From DATBLQ01 sp036555325 (GTDB taxonomy: Bacteria; Pseudomonadota; Alphaproteobacteria; Rhizobiales; Aestuariivirgaceae), in assembly GCA_036555325.1 (NCBI GenBank), contig DATBLQ010000037.1, positions 1 through 64,000 on the forward strand: a stretch of DNA of 64,000 nt. Reading direction: 5' to 3'. The translations under genes and the position numbers were made by a program. Below, in pieces: positions 51,444-61,512 of the stretch (positions within the stretch are counted from its first letter, which is position 1; every line of letters starts with the position of its first letter). The notes below the pieces were generated by a model. That model was not told where the DNA came from, ran no database searches, and was given only the letters and a program-made list of their open reading frames with translations.

Positions 51444-52847
51444 ATGACCGTACTTATCAAGAGCGGACGTATTGTCACTGCCACCGATGACTACACGGCA
51501 GATGTCGTGTGCGATGCGGGACGTATTCGCACTATCGGTGTGGACATTCCGGTCGGCGCTAACACCGAAGTCCATGACGCAAAGGGCCTCCTGGTTGTGC
51601 CCGGCGGGGTGGATGTTCATACCCATCTCGACTGGGACTTTGGTGTCGCGCGAACCGCCGACACATTCGGGACCGGAACCAAGGCGGCCGCCTTCGGCGG
51701 CACCACTACCCTTGTCGACTTTGCCAACCAGAACGGGCGCGCCCTGCCGGAAGCGTTGGCCGACTGGCACTCCCGCGCCGCCTCGGCTTCGATCGACGTT
51801 GCCGCTCATCTAATTCTCACCAAGGTAACGGACCAGACCCTCATCGACATGAAGACCATGATCCATCGCGAGGGGGTGGCGAGTTTTAAGCTCTTTCTCG
51901 CATATCCCGGAGTGTTGATGGTCGACGACGGCAGCCTGTTCAAGGCCATGCGCGTTGCCCGCGATAATGGCGCCTTAACCTGCGTTCATGCGGAAAATGG
52001 ACCGGTTATTCAGGTACTCATCGAAGAAGCAATCGCCGCTGGACACCTCTCACCGAAGTATCACGCGCTAACCCGGCCAAGTTTGATGGAAGGCGAGGCA
52101 ACTCACCGCGCCATCCGATTGGCCGAACTCGCTGAGGCTCCACTTTATATAGTTCACCTGTCGGCCCACGAGGCGCTTTCAGCCGTGGCCGAGGCACGCG
52201 ATCGTGGAGTGCCCGCCTATGCTGAGACCTGCCCGCACTACCTGTTCCTGACCCAGGAGGAGTATGACCGCGCTGGTTTTGATCCCGCCAAATTCGTCAT
52301 GACGCCGCCACTGCGCGATCGCCACCATCAGGCGATGCTCTGGCGCGGCCTCAACACCAACGATCTGCAGGTGATTTCGACCGACCATTGTCCCTTCTGC
52401 TTCAACGAGAAACCGCTCGGAATGAAATATTCAAAACAGCAGGGTGTCGGCAATTTTAACAAGATCCCCAACGGCGCACCGGGCATTGAAACGCGTCTGC
52501 CGCTGGTCTTCGATGGCGGCGTACGGCAGGGCCGAATTTCGCTCAATCGGTTCGTACAGCTCACCTCAACCATTCCGGCAAAATTGTTCGGGCTCTTCCC
52601 CAGAAAGGGAACCATCGCAATTGGTTCCGATGCCGACATCGTGGTGTTCGATCCAGATGAAGCGTGGACCATTCGCGCCGCCTCTCATCACAGCCGGGTC
52701 GATTACAGCCTTTTCGAAGGCCGCTCCGTCACAGGTAGAGTGAAAAAGGTGTTCCTGCGCGGTGAATTGATTGTCGAAGGCGACAAATGGCTCGGCCGTG
52801 AAGGTGGCGGGTCTTACGTCAAGCGTGGTCAGGCCGGTCGGATATAG
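51444..52847 (+). CDS. hydA: Dihydropyrimidinase / D-hydantoinase
   Basis: A 467-residue cyclic amidohydrolase. Metal ligands are VDVHTHLDWDF (HxH), the carboxylated lysine in VASFKLFLAYPG, CVHAENG, YIVHLSAHEA and the Asp in ISTDHCPF. It opens dihydropyrimidines and 5-substituted hydantoins to N-carbamoyl amino acids. The ATG at 51444 begins the conserved domain; the frame from 51381 is an alternative. No carbamoylase lies in the window, so the next step must be elsewhere. Confidence 0.92.
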   Translation: MTVLIKSGRIVTATDDYTADVVCDAGRIRTIGVDIPVGANTEVHDAKGLLVVPGGVDVHTHLDWDFGVARTADTFGTGTKAAAFGGTTTLVDFANQNGRALPEALADWHSRAASASIDVAAHLILTKVTDQTLIDMKTMIHREGVASFKLFLAYPGVLMVDDGSLFKAMRVARDNGALTCVHAENGPVIQVLIEEAIAAGHLSPKYHALTRPSLMEGEATHRAIRLAELAEAPLYIVHLSAHEALSAVAEARDRGVPAYAETCPHYLFLTQEEYDRAGFDPAKFVMTPPLRDRHHQAMLWRGLNTNDLQVISTDHCPFCFNEKPLGMKYSKQQGVGNFNKIPNGAPGIETRLPLVFDGGVRQGRISLNRFVQLTSTIPAKLFGLFPRKGTIAIGSDADIVVFDPDEAWTIRAASHHSRVDYSLFEGRSVTGRVKKVFLRGELIVEGDKWLGREGGGSYVKRGQAGRI

Positions 52848-52859
52848 CGGATTTATTGC

Positions 52860-55730
52860 TCAATCTATCCCCCGTGCCCAACGCACTGGCGCGTGTCCGT
52901 TATCAATAATGACGCCTGCCTTGGACGCGCTATTCAGCCGCTCGCCCATTTCCTGCAGCAGCGCAAGAGCAAACCGCTCGGCTGCCTGAGGCTCACCATA
53001 GTAGAATCCTTGCCCCTCCCTGCAACCCAGCAGGCGAAGTATTCTTACCTGCTCCGCTGTCTCAATGCCTTCTGCAATGACACCGATCTTGATGCGCTGC
53101 GCCATTGTAACAATCGTTGTCACGATCGCCCGCGCGGTGGCGCTCTCATGAAGCATCGAAACGAACGATTTGTCTATCTTGAGACGGTTGAATGGGAAAC
53201 TGCTGAGATAGCTGAGAGAGGAATACCCTGTTCCAAAGTCATCGAGGGAGACCTTGATTCCATGATGGCGCAATCTCTGCATGGCATCGATGGCCTGGTG
53301 AGTATCATGTATGAAGACCCCCTCCGTAACTTCCAGCTCCAGTTGTTCCCTCGAAAGGCCGGAGATTTGGAGGGCGTCCTCTACATCGCTGATGAGATTG
53401 CCGCTGAGTAGCTGCTGAACAGATAAGTTTACCGCTACCTTGCAGTCAGGCCGCCATGCGGCCGCATCACAGCACGCCTTCTGCAACGCCCACCGGCCGA
53501 GGGGAATTATCATGCCGGTGACCTCTGCAATGGGGATAAACTCCGATGGTGGAATCTGGCCCCGGGATGGATGATTCCATCGCAAAAGTGCCTCCGCGCC
53601 TATAATCCGGTTGGCAAACAGGTCCACCTGCGGCTGATAGAGAACCTCGAACTGTTTCTTCTCCAAGGCCAACCACAGGTCGATCTCGATTGCCTGCCGA
53701 TGTGCGACCTTGGCCGTAATTTCCTCCTGATGAAATTTACAGGTGCCACCGCCCGACTGCTTCGCCGCAAGCAAAGCGTTATCGGCCATCATTGCCGCCT
53801 CAAGTGGACTCTCCGTGCGTTCCGTGAACACAAAAACACCTGCACTTAACGACAAATGCAATTGCCGCATGCCGATGCTGTAGGGTTGGCTCATGGCAAA
53901 GATGATAAGGTTGGCGATTTCTGAAAGTTCCTCGCTCCGCGTCCATCCTCCAAGGATCAACGCGAAATCATCGGCACCGAGATGCGCCGCCATTCTCACT
54001 TCACCGCTAAGTGAAGTTAGGCGGTTGGCCACTGCTTGCAGAAGCGTATCGCCGTATTTATGGCCGAGTGTGGTATTGATAGTACGGAACCTGTCGACAT
54101 CGAGCACCATGATGGCCAGCGGATCGTTGCCCTTTCGCAACAGCTCGTTCACCTTTTCATACAGCGAGTGGCGGTTGGGCAGGCCCGTCAGTTCACTGTA
54201 GCGGGCGAGGCGAAAGGTCTCCTGCTCCAGTTGTCGTTGCTCCGTAATGTCTCTGAACGTAAGGCACGCGACATGTCGATCCACAACGTGGCGACGCCAA
54301 GCTGCTACGCGGCGCTGCAGCCGCGACGGCGTGACTACATACTCGAGAACCCGAACCCCGTTTGCGGAAGTCAGCAGGCATTCGGCCGGCGGCAAGCCCC
54401 TCCACGCTCCTTGACGAAATTGATCAATCGCTTCTTCTAGTGCGTGCCGGAATTCTGCCGGAAGACAGTTCTCGATGTGACGGCCCACCTCAAGATTTCG
54501 TCTCGGCACGCTCAAAATTTCGCCCGCCCGCTCACTCGACGCTTCTATGAGCCCCGCTTCATCTACGATTATTATGCCATCGAAGTTGTCGGTAACGACT
54601 TGAGCAAGGACTGCGCGCAGATTCCTCGCCTCCGTCATCACCAGTCCCAGATTTATCTTGCTAAGATCGATTTCCTGCAAAAGAGCAATCAGACCAAATC
54701 CAACGAATAAGCACTGAATTCCCGACGTGTCGATGAGTAGTGCGTCTCTGCTGTAGAGGAACAACGCCGTTGCCTCAACCGCAGCCGCGGCGGTCAACAA
54801 CACACTGATCGCCGACAGTAATTTCCGACGCGCCAGCAGAGCGCCTCCCAAGACTGCAGCGGCAGCTAGGAATGCAAGGCTCAAATACAATCCCGGATCA
54901 TGCAGGATCCGATTCTGCAGTAGAGTTTCCGTTGCTACGGCATGGAATAGCGGGCCGCTTATGAAACCGTGCACGGGAACGAGAACATAGTCTCGCAGCT
55001 CAATGGCCGTGGCACCGACGATCACCTTCTTGTTGCTGATGCGATCTGCCGCAACCTTGTTCTGCAGGAGTTCGGCAACCGATACGCGATCGATCGTGCT
55101 TGGATCGATGCCATAGTCAATCCGGAAGCGTTTTTCATTGAACGAAAACCCTCCCAACATTACAGCGAGTGCCGGAATCGTCTGACCATCAACCGTGTCG
55201 GAGGGCGTCATCTCCCTCACCTTGCCATCGGCATCGGAAAGCACGTTCACATTGGCGATCCAAGACTGCTCAGCGAACAGCCCGATAGGCAACTTGGCTA
55301 CTGTCGAGTTCATGCCGTTCGATGCGAAAGTGGCCTGTTTGAACGCCGGCAAGATCACGTTTCCCCCTGCACGGCGCAAAGCCTCTGCCAGCTTCGTGTC
55401 CTCGGACGGGGTGGAAGGCGAGCTGAAATCGATGTCGATAGCGATGTCTTTTGCTCTAAGCGCGATCAGCTTGTCGATCACTTGCGCATGGACGCCCCTA
55501 GGCCATGGCCATCGCCCGACGTAGGAGATGCTTGCCGGATCGATTTGCACGATCACCAGGGAATCGGAGGCCGCTCTCGGGGATGCGGAGAATCTCAGAT
55601 CTTCAAGAACGAACTGCAGGGGCTTCAGCCACCCACCGAGCTGACATATGAGAACGAAGCTTGCCACGGTTATCGCCGACAGCAGGCCGCGTGCAATGGC
55701 TAGCCATTCTTCGCTTGTCGGTTTTGTCAC
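52860..55730 (-). CDS. CHASE2-PAS-GGDEF-EAL membrane signalling protein
   Basis: A 956-residue c-di-GMP protein. It has an N-terminal helix, a periplasmic CHASE2 domain (about 30-270, VIVQIDPASISYVGRWPWPR), three membrane helices (about 285-365), a PAS-like region, GGDEF (about 535-690) and EAL (about 700-940). The cyclase motif is GADDF instead of GG[DE]EF, so synthesis is doubtful. The EAL set EALLRW, VNLS, DDFGTGYSSL, KIDKSF, AEGIE and GQG is complete, so phosphodiesterase activity is expected. The start is GTG 55730 (TTG 55733 possible), just after the FecR-like stop. Confidence 0.9.
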   Translation of the reverse strand: MTKPTSEEWLAIARGLLSAITVASFVLICQLGGWLKPLQFVLEDLRFSASPRAASDSLVIVQIDPASISYVGRWPWPRGVHAQVIDKLIALRAKDIAIDIDFSSPSTPSEDTKLAEALRRAGGNVILPAFKQATFASNGMNSTVAKLPIGLFAEQSWIANVNVLSDADGKVREMTPSDTVDGQTIPALAVMLGGFSFNEKRFRIDYGIDPSTIDRVSVAELLQNKVAADRISNKKVIVGATAIELRDYVLVPVHGFISGPLFHAVATETLLQNRILHDPGLYLSLAFLAAAAVLGGALLARRKLLSAISVLLTAAAAVEATALFLYSRDALLIDTSGIQCLFVGFGLIALLQEIDLSKINLGLVMTEARNLRAVLAQVVTDNFDGIIIVDEAGLIEASSERAGEILSVPRRNLEVGRHIENCLPAEFRHALEEAIDQFRQGAWRGLPPAECLLTSANGVRVLEYVVTPSRLQRRVAAWRRHVVDRHVACLTFRDITEQRQLEQETFRLARYSELTGLPNRHSLYEKVNELLRKGNDPLAIMVLDVDRFRTINTTLGHKYGDTLLQAVANRLTSLSGEVRMAAHLGADDFALILGGWTRSEELSEIANLIIFAMSQPYSIGMRQLHLSLSAGVFVFTERTESPLEAAMMADNALLAAKQSGGGTCKFHQEEITAKVAHRQAIEIDLWLALEKKQFEVLYQPQVDLFANRIIGAEALLRWNHPSRGQIPPSEFIPIAEVTGMIIPLGRWALQKACCDAAAWRPDCKVAVNLSVQQLLSGNLISDVEDALQISGLSREQLELEVTEGVFIHDTHQAIDAMQRLRHHGIKVSLDDFGTGYSSLSYLSSFPFNRLKIDKSFVSMLHESATARAIVTTIVTMAQRIKIGVIAEGIETAEQVRILRLLGCREGQGFYYGEPQAAERFALALLQEMGERLNSASKAGVIIDNGHAPVRWARGID

Positions 55731-55736
55731 CAATCC

Positions 55737-56573
55737 CTAGAGGCCCCCAATGCCAACGCCGACGCCAAGTCCGCCGACACCGACGCGCGCTCCGGCTCCA
55801 ACGTTTATCGATCCTGCGCTGGCTCCGACGGAGACTCCTCCGGAACCCACGCTAGCGCTTGCTCCGACGGACACGCCTCCCACGCCTGCGCTGGCGCCCG
55901 CTGTGACGCCACCAGCACCTGCCGTGCCGCTAACCCCCACCGAGGAATTCGTCGATGAGCTCTGCGCCGCCGCGACCGACGCTCGCGGCAGACCCTTCTT
56001 GATCGCCGCCAGTTTACCCTTCCCGAAGAGCTTGAGATTTCCGTTGGCGTCGACAACCGCTCTTTGACCCGCTGCGACTTGCGCCAGCAGGCCGGACCTT
56101 AATGCTTTGACTTCCACCAATCCCTCTTGCACCGACACTTCGGCCGACCACGGATTGACAGATACCTTGAATTTCGTCCCTTTTACGACTGCAACAAGAT
56201 AGGGTGTCTCAACAGAAAAATACGCCTTGCTTTTCTTGCGCACATCAAGGCTTGCCGTCCCGCTCTGCAAAACGACAGTCGATTGCATTCCCGGTGTCGG
56301 ACGCGACGCTATTGCCGCAATGGTATAAGGTCCGATGAAAACGGATTCCTTGCCGCGCACCAGTAATACTCGTCCGTTGCTGCCCGTGCGCACCATCGAT
56401 CCCTTTTGCAGGCTGATGCCCTTCTTCACCGCGATCTGCGCGGTTCCGTTGACGCCATAGGTCGCGCTTCCCGACGTCTTTTGAACAAGCCATCCCCACG
56501 GTGCGCTGTAGGTAGATACCGACGCCGCAAAAAGCGCAACACCAACTATCAACTGAACCAAAGTTCGTCGCAT
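55737..56573 (-). CDS. Exported FecR-domain protein with Gly-rich tail
   Basis: A 278-residue periplasmic protein. It has a signal peptide (LVQLIVGVALFAASVSTYSA) and a FecR domain with GSMVRTGSNGRVLLVRGK and VKGTKFKVSV; a Gly/Val/Ala repeat tail follows from about residue 210. FecR plus CHASE2 genes often sit together, FecR being the likely periplasmic partner or sensor. Here the EAL protein starts 6 bp after its stop, so one transcript carries both. Confidence 0.85.
   Translation of the reverse strand: MRRTLVQLIVGVALFAASVSTYSAPWGWLVQKTSGSATYGVNGTAQIAVKKGISLQKGSMVRTGSNGRVLLVRGKESVFIGPYTIAAIASRPTPGMQSTVVLQSGTASLDVRKKSKAYFSVETPYLVAVVKGTKFKVSVNPWSAEVSVQEGLVEVKALRSGLLAQVAAGQRAVVDANGNLKLFGKGKLAAIKKGLPRASVAAAQSSSTNSSVGVSGTAGAGGVTAGASAGVGGVSVGASASVGSGGVSVGASAGSINVGAGARVGVGGLGVGVGIGGL
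55740..55945 (-). repeat. Coding Gly/Val/Ser/Ala repeat
   Basis: The last ~68 codons of the FecR-domain gene consist of imperfect units such as GVGGVSVGASAS and GSGGVSVGASAG, degenerating to GVGGLGVGVGIGG at the end. Low complexity in protein and DNA; likely a flexible or beta-rich extension. Confidence 0.55.
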
Positions 56574-56901
56574 GATCGACCTGTCGCGCCCTTACTTAAG
56601 GCCAGGAAAACTTCGCAAAATTTAAGATAACAAATCATAAGACGGTTTGGGCATGAACCATGGGAGAGGATGAAAAATTCGCGACTCGAATCGTTCAAAT
56701 CTTAAGCATCGTTTTGAGGCGGCCCATTGCCCACGCTCATCAACTTCTCGCGCGCTGCGGCAGTTATGACAATTTGAGTCAAATCCATCGAAATTTGCTG
56801 AATAAAATTTCCGCAAGATTGAAGAATTCCCACGCCCCGTGGTCCAACCAAGAGTAGTCTTCGACAAATTGACTGGGCAACGTCCTCGAGGAAAAAACCG
56901 C
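56574..56901. other. Intergenic region, nothing recognised
   Basis: About 328 bp, AT-richer than its surroundings, lying between the divergent FecR-domain gene and the small membrane protein gene. A 65-codon open frame at 56660-56857 has no good ribosome site or recognisable motif. No hairpin, tRNA or repeat was found. Confidence 0.5.
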
Positions 56902-57099
56902 ATGACCTGGATAGTGCCCCTCGCGCTCACTGTCCTCTTGGGACTGATCGCCCACCTGGTGTGGCGTAAGACCACTCCTGAAGGCGATCCCGACTACGAA
57001 GCACTCATGCCTCTGATGCTTTTCATTGGGTCATCGGTAATTTGGGGGCTGTTCGGCATCTATCACCTGAACAACTGGTTTTGGGGCTTCTACGCATAG
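56902..57099 (+). CDS. Small membrane protein
   Basis: A 65-residue protein with two hydrophobic helices (IVPLALTVLLGLIAHLVW and LMPLMLFIGSSVIWGLFGIY) and a short acidic loop. The start at 56902 is chosen because GAGG lies about 10 bases before it and the helix begins there. No family was recognised. It is convergent with the RND transporter gene, 16 bp away. Confidence 0.6.
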   Translation: MTWIVPLALTVLLGLIAHLVWRKTTPEGDPDYEALMPLMLFIGSSVIWGLFGIYHLNNWFWGFYA

Positions 57100-57115
57100 A
57101 TCCGTTCGTGCAGAT

Positions 57116-60100
57116 CTATTCTGCCGCCTCCGCCAGACCGCCCTTACCTTTCTCACGGCTAACCGCCCGCATCCGCACCATCTTTCGCCGATCGCGTGCC
57201 ACATAAATGTAAACCGCTGGCGTGATGAACAAAGTGAACATCGTGCCAACAGACATGCCGCCTGCAATCACGAGTCCGATATCGAAACGACTCTTGGCGC
57301 CTGCCCCCTGCGCAATCAGTAGCGGAAGCATGCCCACAACCATGGCGGCCGTGGTCATAAGGATCGGTCTCAATCGCACGGCGGCAGCTTTCTCGATCGC
57401 AGCCCGGCGATCAAGCCCTTCTTCCTCCTGTAGACGGTTGGCAAACTCGACCATGAGAATGCCATGCTTGGAAATCAGTCCGATGAGCGTCACGAGGCCG
57501 ATCTGCGTATAGATGTTGACCGAAGCCGCGCCCAGATTCATCGGCAGCAGCGCACCGAACATTGCTGTCGGCAGCGCCACCAGGACGATGAAGGGATCGC
57601 GAAAGCTCTCAAACTGGGCTGCAAGAACCAGATAGATTACGACCAGTGCAAAGAAGAACGTCACTGCAAGGGTGTTTCCTTCCTGCACATATTGCCTCGC
57701 TTCCCCTCCCCAATCATACGACATACCCTCAGGCAGGAGCTCGGCTGCCTTGGTTTTCATGAACTCAACCGCCTCGCCCATGCTGCGTCCAGGAAACGGC
57801 ACACCCGTGATTGAAGCCGAATTGAGCTGCTGGAATGTATTGAGCGATGTCGGCTGTACGGTTCGCTCCAGCGTGGCGAAATTAGAAAGCGGGACCATGT
57901 CGCCCGAACGCGTGCGAACTTCATATTTCAGAAGCCAGTTGGGGTCCTCACGAAAATCACGCGGCACCTGCGGAACAACCTGATAGCTGCGCCCTTCAAG
58001 ATTGAACCGGTTTACGTAGTTTCCGCTGAGCAAAGTAGCAAGTGTGGTACCGACATCCTCCATGGTAACGCCGGCTTGGTTGGCTTTATCACGGTCGATC
58101 TTCACCTCCACTTGCGGCGTATCGAACCGAAGATCGCCATCGGTGAAAAGGAAAAGACCGCTCTTTTGAGCCTCCTGATTGATTTTATCCAGAACCTCGG
58201 CCAGTTCGCGATGGTCGCGCGAGCTTGTCAGAACGAACTGGAACGGCGGGCCCCCTGAACTCCCTGGCAGCGAAGGCGGCGCGAACAAGAAGGCCTGTAC
58301 GCCCGGCACTTGCGAAATTTTGGGCTGAAGATCCTGCATCAGCTGCTGCAGGTTGCGTTTGCGCTCATCCCATGGATGGAACAAGACTCCGCCAAATCCC
58401 GAGTGCACGCCCTGGAACCCCATGATGCCGAAATAGTGCTCCGATTCCGGAAGGGACCGCAGCACCTTTCCAACCTCATTCATATAAAGCTCAAGATAGT
58501 TCAGGTTTGTGTGTTGCGGAGCATTGACCAAAGCAAAGAGCACGCCCTGATCTTCCTCCGGCGCAAGTTCCCGGCGCGTCGTCTGATACGTCAAGGCCGT
58601 TGCAATCAACACGCACACCAATAGAAAGATAGTCGCCGGCCTGTAATTCAGCGAATTGTGCAACCGCTTTTGATAACGACGCTTTATGCTTTCGAACATC
58701 CGGTCGAGAAAATGGGCGAATCGGCCATTCTCCTTGTCAAACTTGAGAAGTTTCGAGCACATCATCGGCGACAGCGTCAGCGCAATCACCCCCGATACCA
58801 CCACGGCTCCTGCCAGGGTGAAGGCGAACTCGCGGAACAACGAACCGGTTAACCCGGTCGTGAATCCGATCGGCGCATAGACCGCTGCCAGTGTGATCGT
58901 CATGCTGATGACAGGCACAGCAATCTCTCGCGCACCCTGCACTGCGGCAGAGAACCTATCCATTCCCTCTTCCATGTGCCGGTGAATGTTCTCAACCACC
59001 ACGATTGCATCATCCACAACCAGTCCAATGGCAAGCACCAGGGCCAGCAGCGTCAGCAGGTTGATTGAATATCCCAGCGCCAGCAGTGCTATCATTACCC
59101 CGATCAGCGAGAGCGGAATCGTCACGATCGGAATAATCGTGGAACGGATGGAACCCAGGAACAGGAAGATCACAATCACAACGATGATCGCTGCTTGGCC
59201 AAGAGTCGTAGCCACCTCCTTGATCGATTCCCGGATGAACGTGGTAGCGTCGTAAGCGATCGCCGCCTTCAACCCCACTGGCATTTCGGCTTCGATGCTC
59301 GGCATCGCTGCTCGCACATCGGATATCACCGTGAGAGGGTTGGCCGAAGGAGTTGCGTAAACACCAATGAATACCGCCTTGAGCCCGTCAAACGAGGACG
59401 AGGAATTGAAGTTCTCCGGCCCAAGTTCAATGCGCGCAATTTGCCCCAGGCGGATCAGTGTTTCGCCACGCGTCACGACAACAAGGTTCTCAAAACCCTC
59501 GACACTGCTGAGCGAGGTCTGCGCATTGATATTCGTTTGAACGTAATTGCCTTTCACCTCGCCAGCGGCTGTGGTGAAATTGTTGGCCTGCAGCGCCTGG
59601 CTTACGTCCAGTGGCGTCACGCCGAGGGCAGCCATGCGGTCTGGATCAAGCCACACTCGCATTGCAAATGTCTGACCGCCGAGAATTTCCGCATTTGCAA
59701 CACCGCTGATCGATTGCAATTTCGGCTGGACCACCCGGTTCAGATAATCGCTGATCTGCGAGGAGGACATCACATCGGAGTTGAATCCGATATACATAAG
59801 TGCGAAGCCTTCGCCGGTCGTGCGCGTAACGATTGGGTCGTTGGCCTCGCGCGGCAGAATGCCCCTCACCTGATTGACTTTCGATAGGACATCCGAGGTC
59901 GCCCGGTCGCCATCTGCGTCAAGCTTCAAGTTGAGGGTAACGGTGCTCACGTTTTGAGCGGATGAAGAGGTGAGTGTGTCTATACCCTCCGCACTGGCAA
60001 CTGCCTGTTGAATGGGTGTTGTGATGAAGCCTTTGATCTGGTCCGCATTGGCGCCTGGGTAACCCGTCGTGATGGTAATCGTCGTCTTGGTGATTTCGGG

Positions 60101-60214
60101 GAATTGGCGAAGCGGCAGTTTCCACACCGCCTGTAATCCGACCAGCAGAATAATCAGGCTCACGACCGAGGCGAGCACCGGGCGGCGAACGAAAATATCG
60201 GTAAAGCTCGCCAT
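57116..60214 (-). CDS. RND efflux transporter, HAE1 type
   Basis: A 1032-residue inner-membrane proton-driven pump of the AcrB/MexB/MexF family. Proton-relay residues are in LVVDDAIVVVENI (Asp pair, TM4) and LISKHGILMVEF (Lys, TM10). Twelve membrane helices and two large periplasmic loops match the family size. Substrates would be hydrophobic drugs or metabolites. It follows its adaptor gene by 3 bp. No TolC/OprM gene is in the window, so the outer-membrane channel is encoded elsewhere. Confidence 0.95.
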   Translation of the reverse strand: MASFTDIFVRRPVLASVVSLIILLVGLQAVWKLPLRQFPEITKTTITITTGYPGANADQIKGFITTPIQQAVASAEGIDTLTSSSAQNVSTVTLNLKLDADGDRATSDVLSKVNQVRGILPREANDPIVTRTTGEGFALMYIGFNSDVMSSSQISDYLNRVVQPKLQSISGVANAEILGGQTFAMRVWLDPDRMAALGVTPLDVSQALQANNFTTAAGEVKGNYVQTNINAQTSLSSVEGFENLVVVTRGETLIRLGQIARIELGPENFNSSSSFDGLKAVFIGVYATPSANPLTVISDVRAAMPSIEAEMPVGLKAAIAYDATTFIRESIKEVATTLGQAAIIVVIVIFLFLGSIRSTIIPIVTIPLSLIGVMIALLALGYSINLLTLLALVLAIGLVVDDAIVVVENIHRHMEEGMDRFSAAVQGAREIAVPVISMTITLAAVYAPIGFTTGLTGSLFREFAFTLAGAVVVSGVIALTLSPMMCSKLLKFDKENGRFAHFLDRMFESIKRRYQKRLHNSLNYRPATIFLLVCVLIATALTYQTTRRELAPEEDQGVLFALVNAPQHTNLNYLELYMNEVGKVLRSLPESEHYFGIMGFQGVHSGFGGVLFHPWDERKRNLQQLMQDLQPKISQVPGVQAFLFAPPSLPGSSGGPPFQFVLTSSRDHRELAEVLDKINQEAQKSGLFLFTDGDLRFDTPQVEVKIDRDKANQAGVTMEDVGTTLATLLSGNYVNRFNLEGRSYQVVPQVPRDFREDPNWLLKYEVRTRSGDMVPLSNFATLERTVQPTSLNTFQQLNSASITGVPFPGRSMGEAVEFMKTKAAELLPEGMSYDWGGEARQYVQEGNTLAVTFFFALVVIYLVLAAQFESFRDPFIVLVALPTAMFGALLPMNLGAASVNIYTQIGLVTLIGLISKHGILMVEFANRLQEEEGLDRRAAIEKAAAVRLRPILMTTAAMVVGMLPLLIAQGAGAKSRFDIGLVIAGGMSVGTMFTLFITPAVYIYVARDRRKMVRMRAVSREKGKGGLAEAAE

Positions 60215-60217
60215 GAC

Positions 60218-61372
60218 CTATTCAATGTTGCTTTCAGGTTTGTTGAGCGCGATCGAATTGTCGATGCGGACGTTGGTGCCCGGTCTCAATTTCAACTGGC
60301 CAACGGTAACGACCTGCTCGCCGTCCTTCAATCCTTGCAGGATAGCGATCCTTGAGTCGCGAACTTCCCCGGGTTTCACGAAGCGTCGCTCGACCTGCAG
60401 AACCGGCTCGGTCCCTTTTTGCGTGGCGGTGGTTGACGGAGCATTTGGCGCAGGCTTCCCCGGCACCACTACATAAACCGAGTCGCCATAGAGGCTGTAG
60501 ATGACAGCCGTCTCGGCGACGGTCAGCACCGGCTGTGGCTCCGCAGTGATGACTTTCACATCCGCAAACATGCCAGCGACTATTTTCTTCTCAGGGTTGG
60601 GCAAAACCGCCCGCACCGCAATTGCGCGCGTCGATTCGTCGACCTTCGCATCGATCACGTCAACGGTACCTTTGAAGACCTCGTTTGGATAGGCGCGATA
60701 AGTTGTTTCCACCACCTGGCCCGCCGCGATCTTGCTATAGTCGTCTTCAGGGATCGTGAAATCGACATACACCGGATCAATACTTTGCAGCCATACCAGC
60801 GCCTGGCCGGCTTGCACGAACGAACCGGCATCTACTTTTCGAATGCCGAGGCGTCCCGCCCACGGCGCTTTGACCTTCTTGTCTTCTATGGTCGACTTTA
60901 TCTTGTCGATCTGTGCCAAAAGTTCGGCGCGTCGAGCTTCGGCCGCTTGCAGCTCCCTCTTGGGAGCGATCCCCTGCTTTGCAAGATCCTGGTTGCGCTG
61001 ATACTCCTGCTCAGCGTTTTTCAGCGATGCCTGTAGATTTCTGAGATCCGCCTGCTCCGCATCGTCGTCGATCTGAGCAATGACCTCCCCTTCCTTTACC
61101 TCCGCACCTGAGTCGAAGAAGAATTGGCGTACTATCCCGGCCGTTTTGGCCGCCACATCGATGCCGTTTACCGCCTCTACCGTGCCGATGGCTTTGACGT
61201 AAGGCGGCCATTTCTCCATCCTCGACACTTCCGCCGAGATCGTCTCGGTCGGAGGCGGCGCGCCTAGAATCGACTGTTTGATCATCTGCGGAATGAACAC
61301 AAACTGAAAAAAAGCCAGTCCGCCGATCAGCAGACCGAACGCAACCCCGATGATGACAAATCGTTTAGCCAT
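60218..61372 (-). CDS. RND periplasmic adaptor (membrane fusion protein)
   Basis: A 384-residue adaptor with an N-terminal anchor (FVIIGVAFGLLIGGLAFFQF), a lipoyl-like half-motif (GIVRQFFFDSGAEVKEGEVI), a coiled-coil hairpin (about 95-165), the second lipoyl half (KAPWAGRLGIRKVDAGSFV) and beta-barrel and membrane-proximal domains. ATG 61372 starts just before the anchor; TTG 61420 is less likely. It forms an operon with the RND pump. Confidence 0.92.
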   Translation of the reverse strand: MAKRFVIIGVAFGLLIGGLAFFQFVFIPQMIKQSILGAPPPTETISAEVSRMEKWPPYVKAIGTVEAVNGIDVAAKTAGIVRQFFFDSGAEVKEGEVIAQIDDDAEQADLRNLQASLKNAEQEYQRNQDLAKQGIAPKRELQAAEARRAELLAQIDKIKSTIEDKKVKAPWAGRLGIRKVDAGSFVQAGQALVWLQSIDPVYVDFTIPEDDYSKIAAGQVVETTYRAYPNEVFKGTVDVIDAKVDESTRAIAVRAVLPNPEKKIVAGMFADVKVITAEPQPVLTVAETAVIYSLYGDSVYVVVPGKPAPNAPSTTATQKGTEPVLQVERRFVKPGEVRDSRIAILQGLKDGEQVVTVGQLKLRPGTNVRIDNSIALNKPESNIE

Positions 61373-61512
61373 GAGGCGCTTAGATAATGCTGCAAGTGCG
61401 AACTGTAAACCTTCGCGCAAAAAGTTGATCGGGAAGCTCCGTTACGGCAACTTTCAAGCTCGCAACTTCGGTTGTGGGATAGATTGTTTCACCCATCGCT
61501 CGCTTTCATGAA

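Noticed and set aside
56660..56857. 65-codon open frame in the intergenic region before the small membrane protein
   Set aside because: No clear ribosome site, no hydrophobic or domain pattern, and no operon context.
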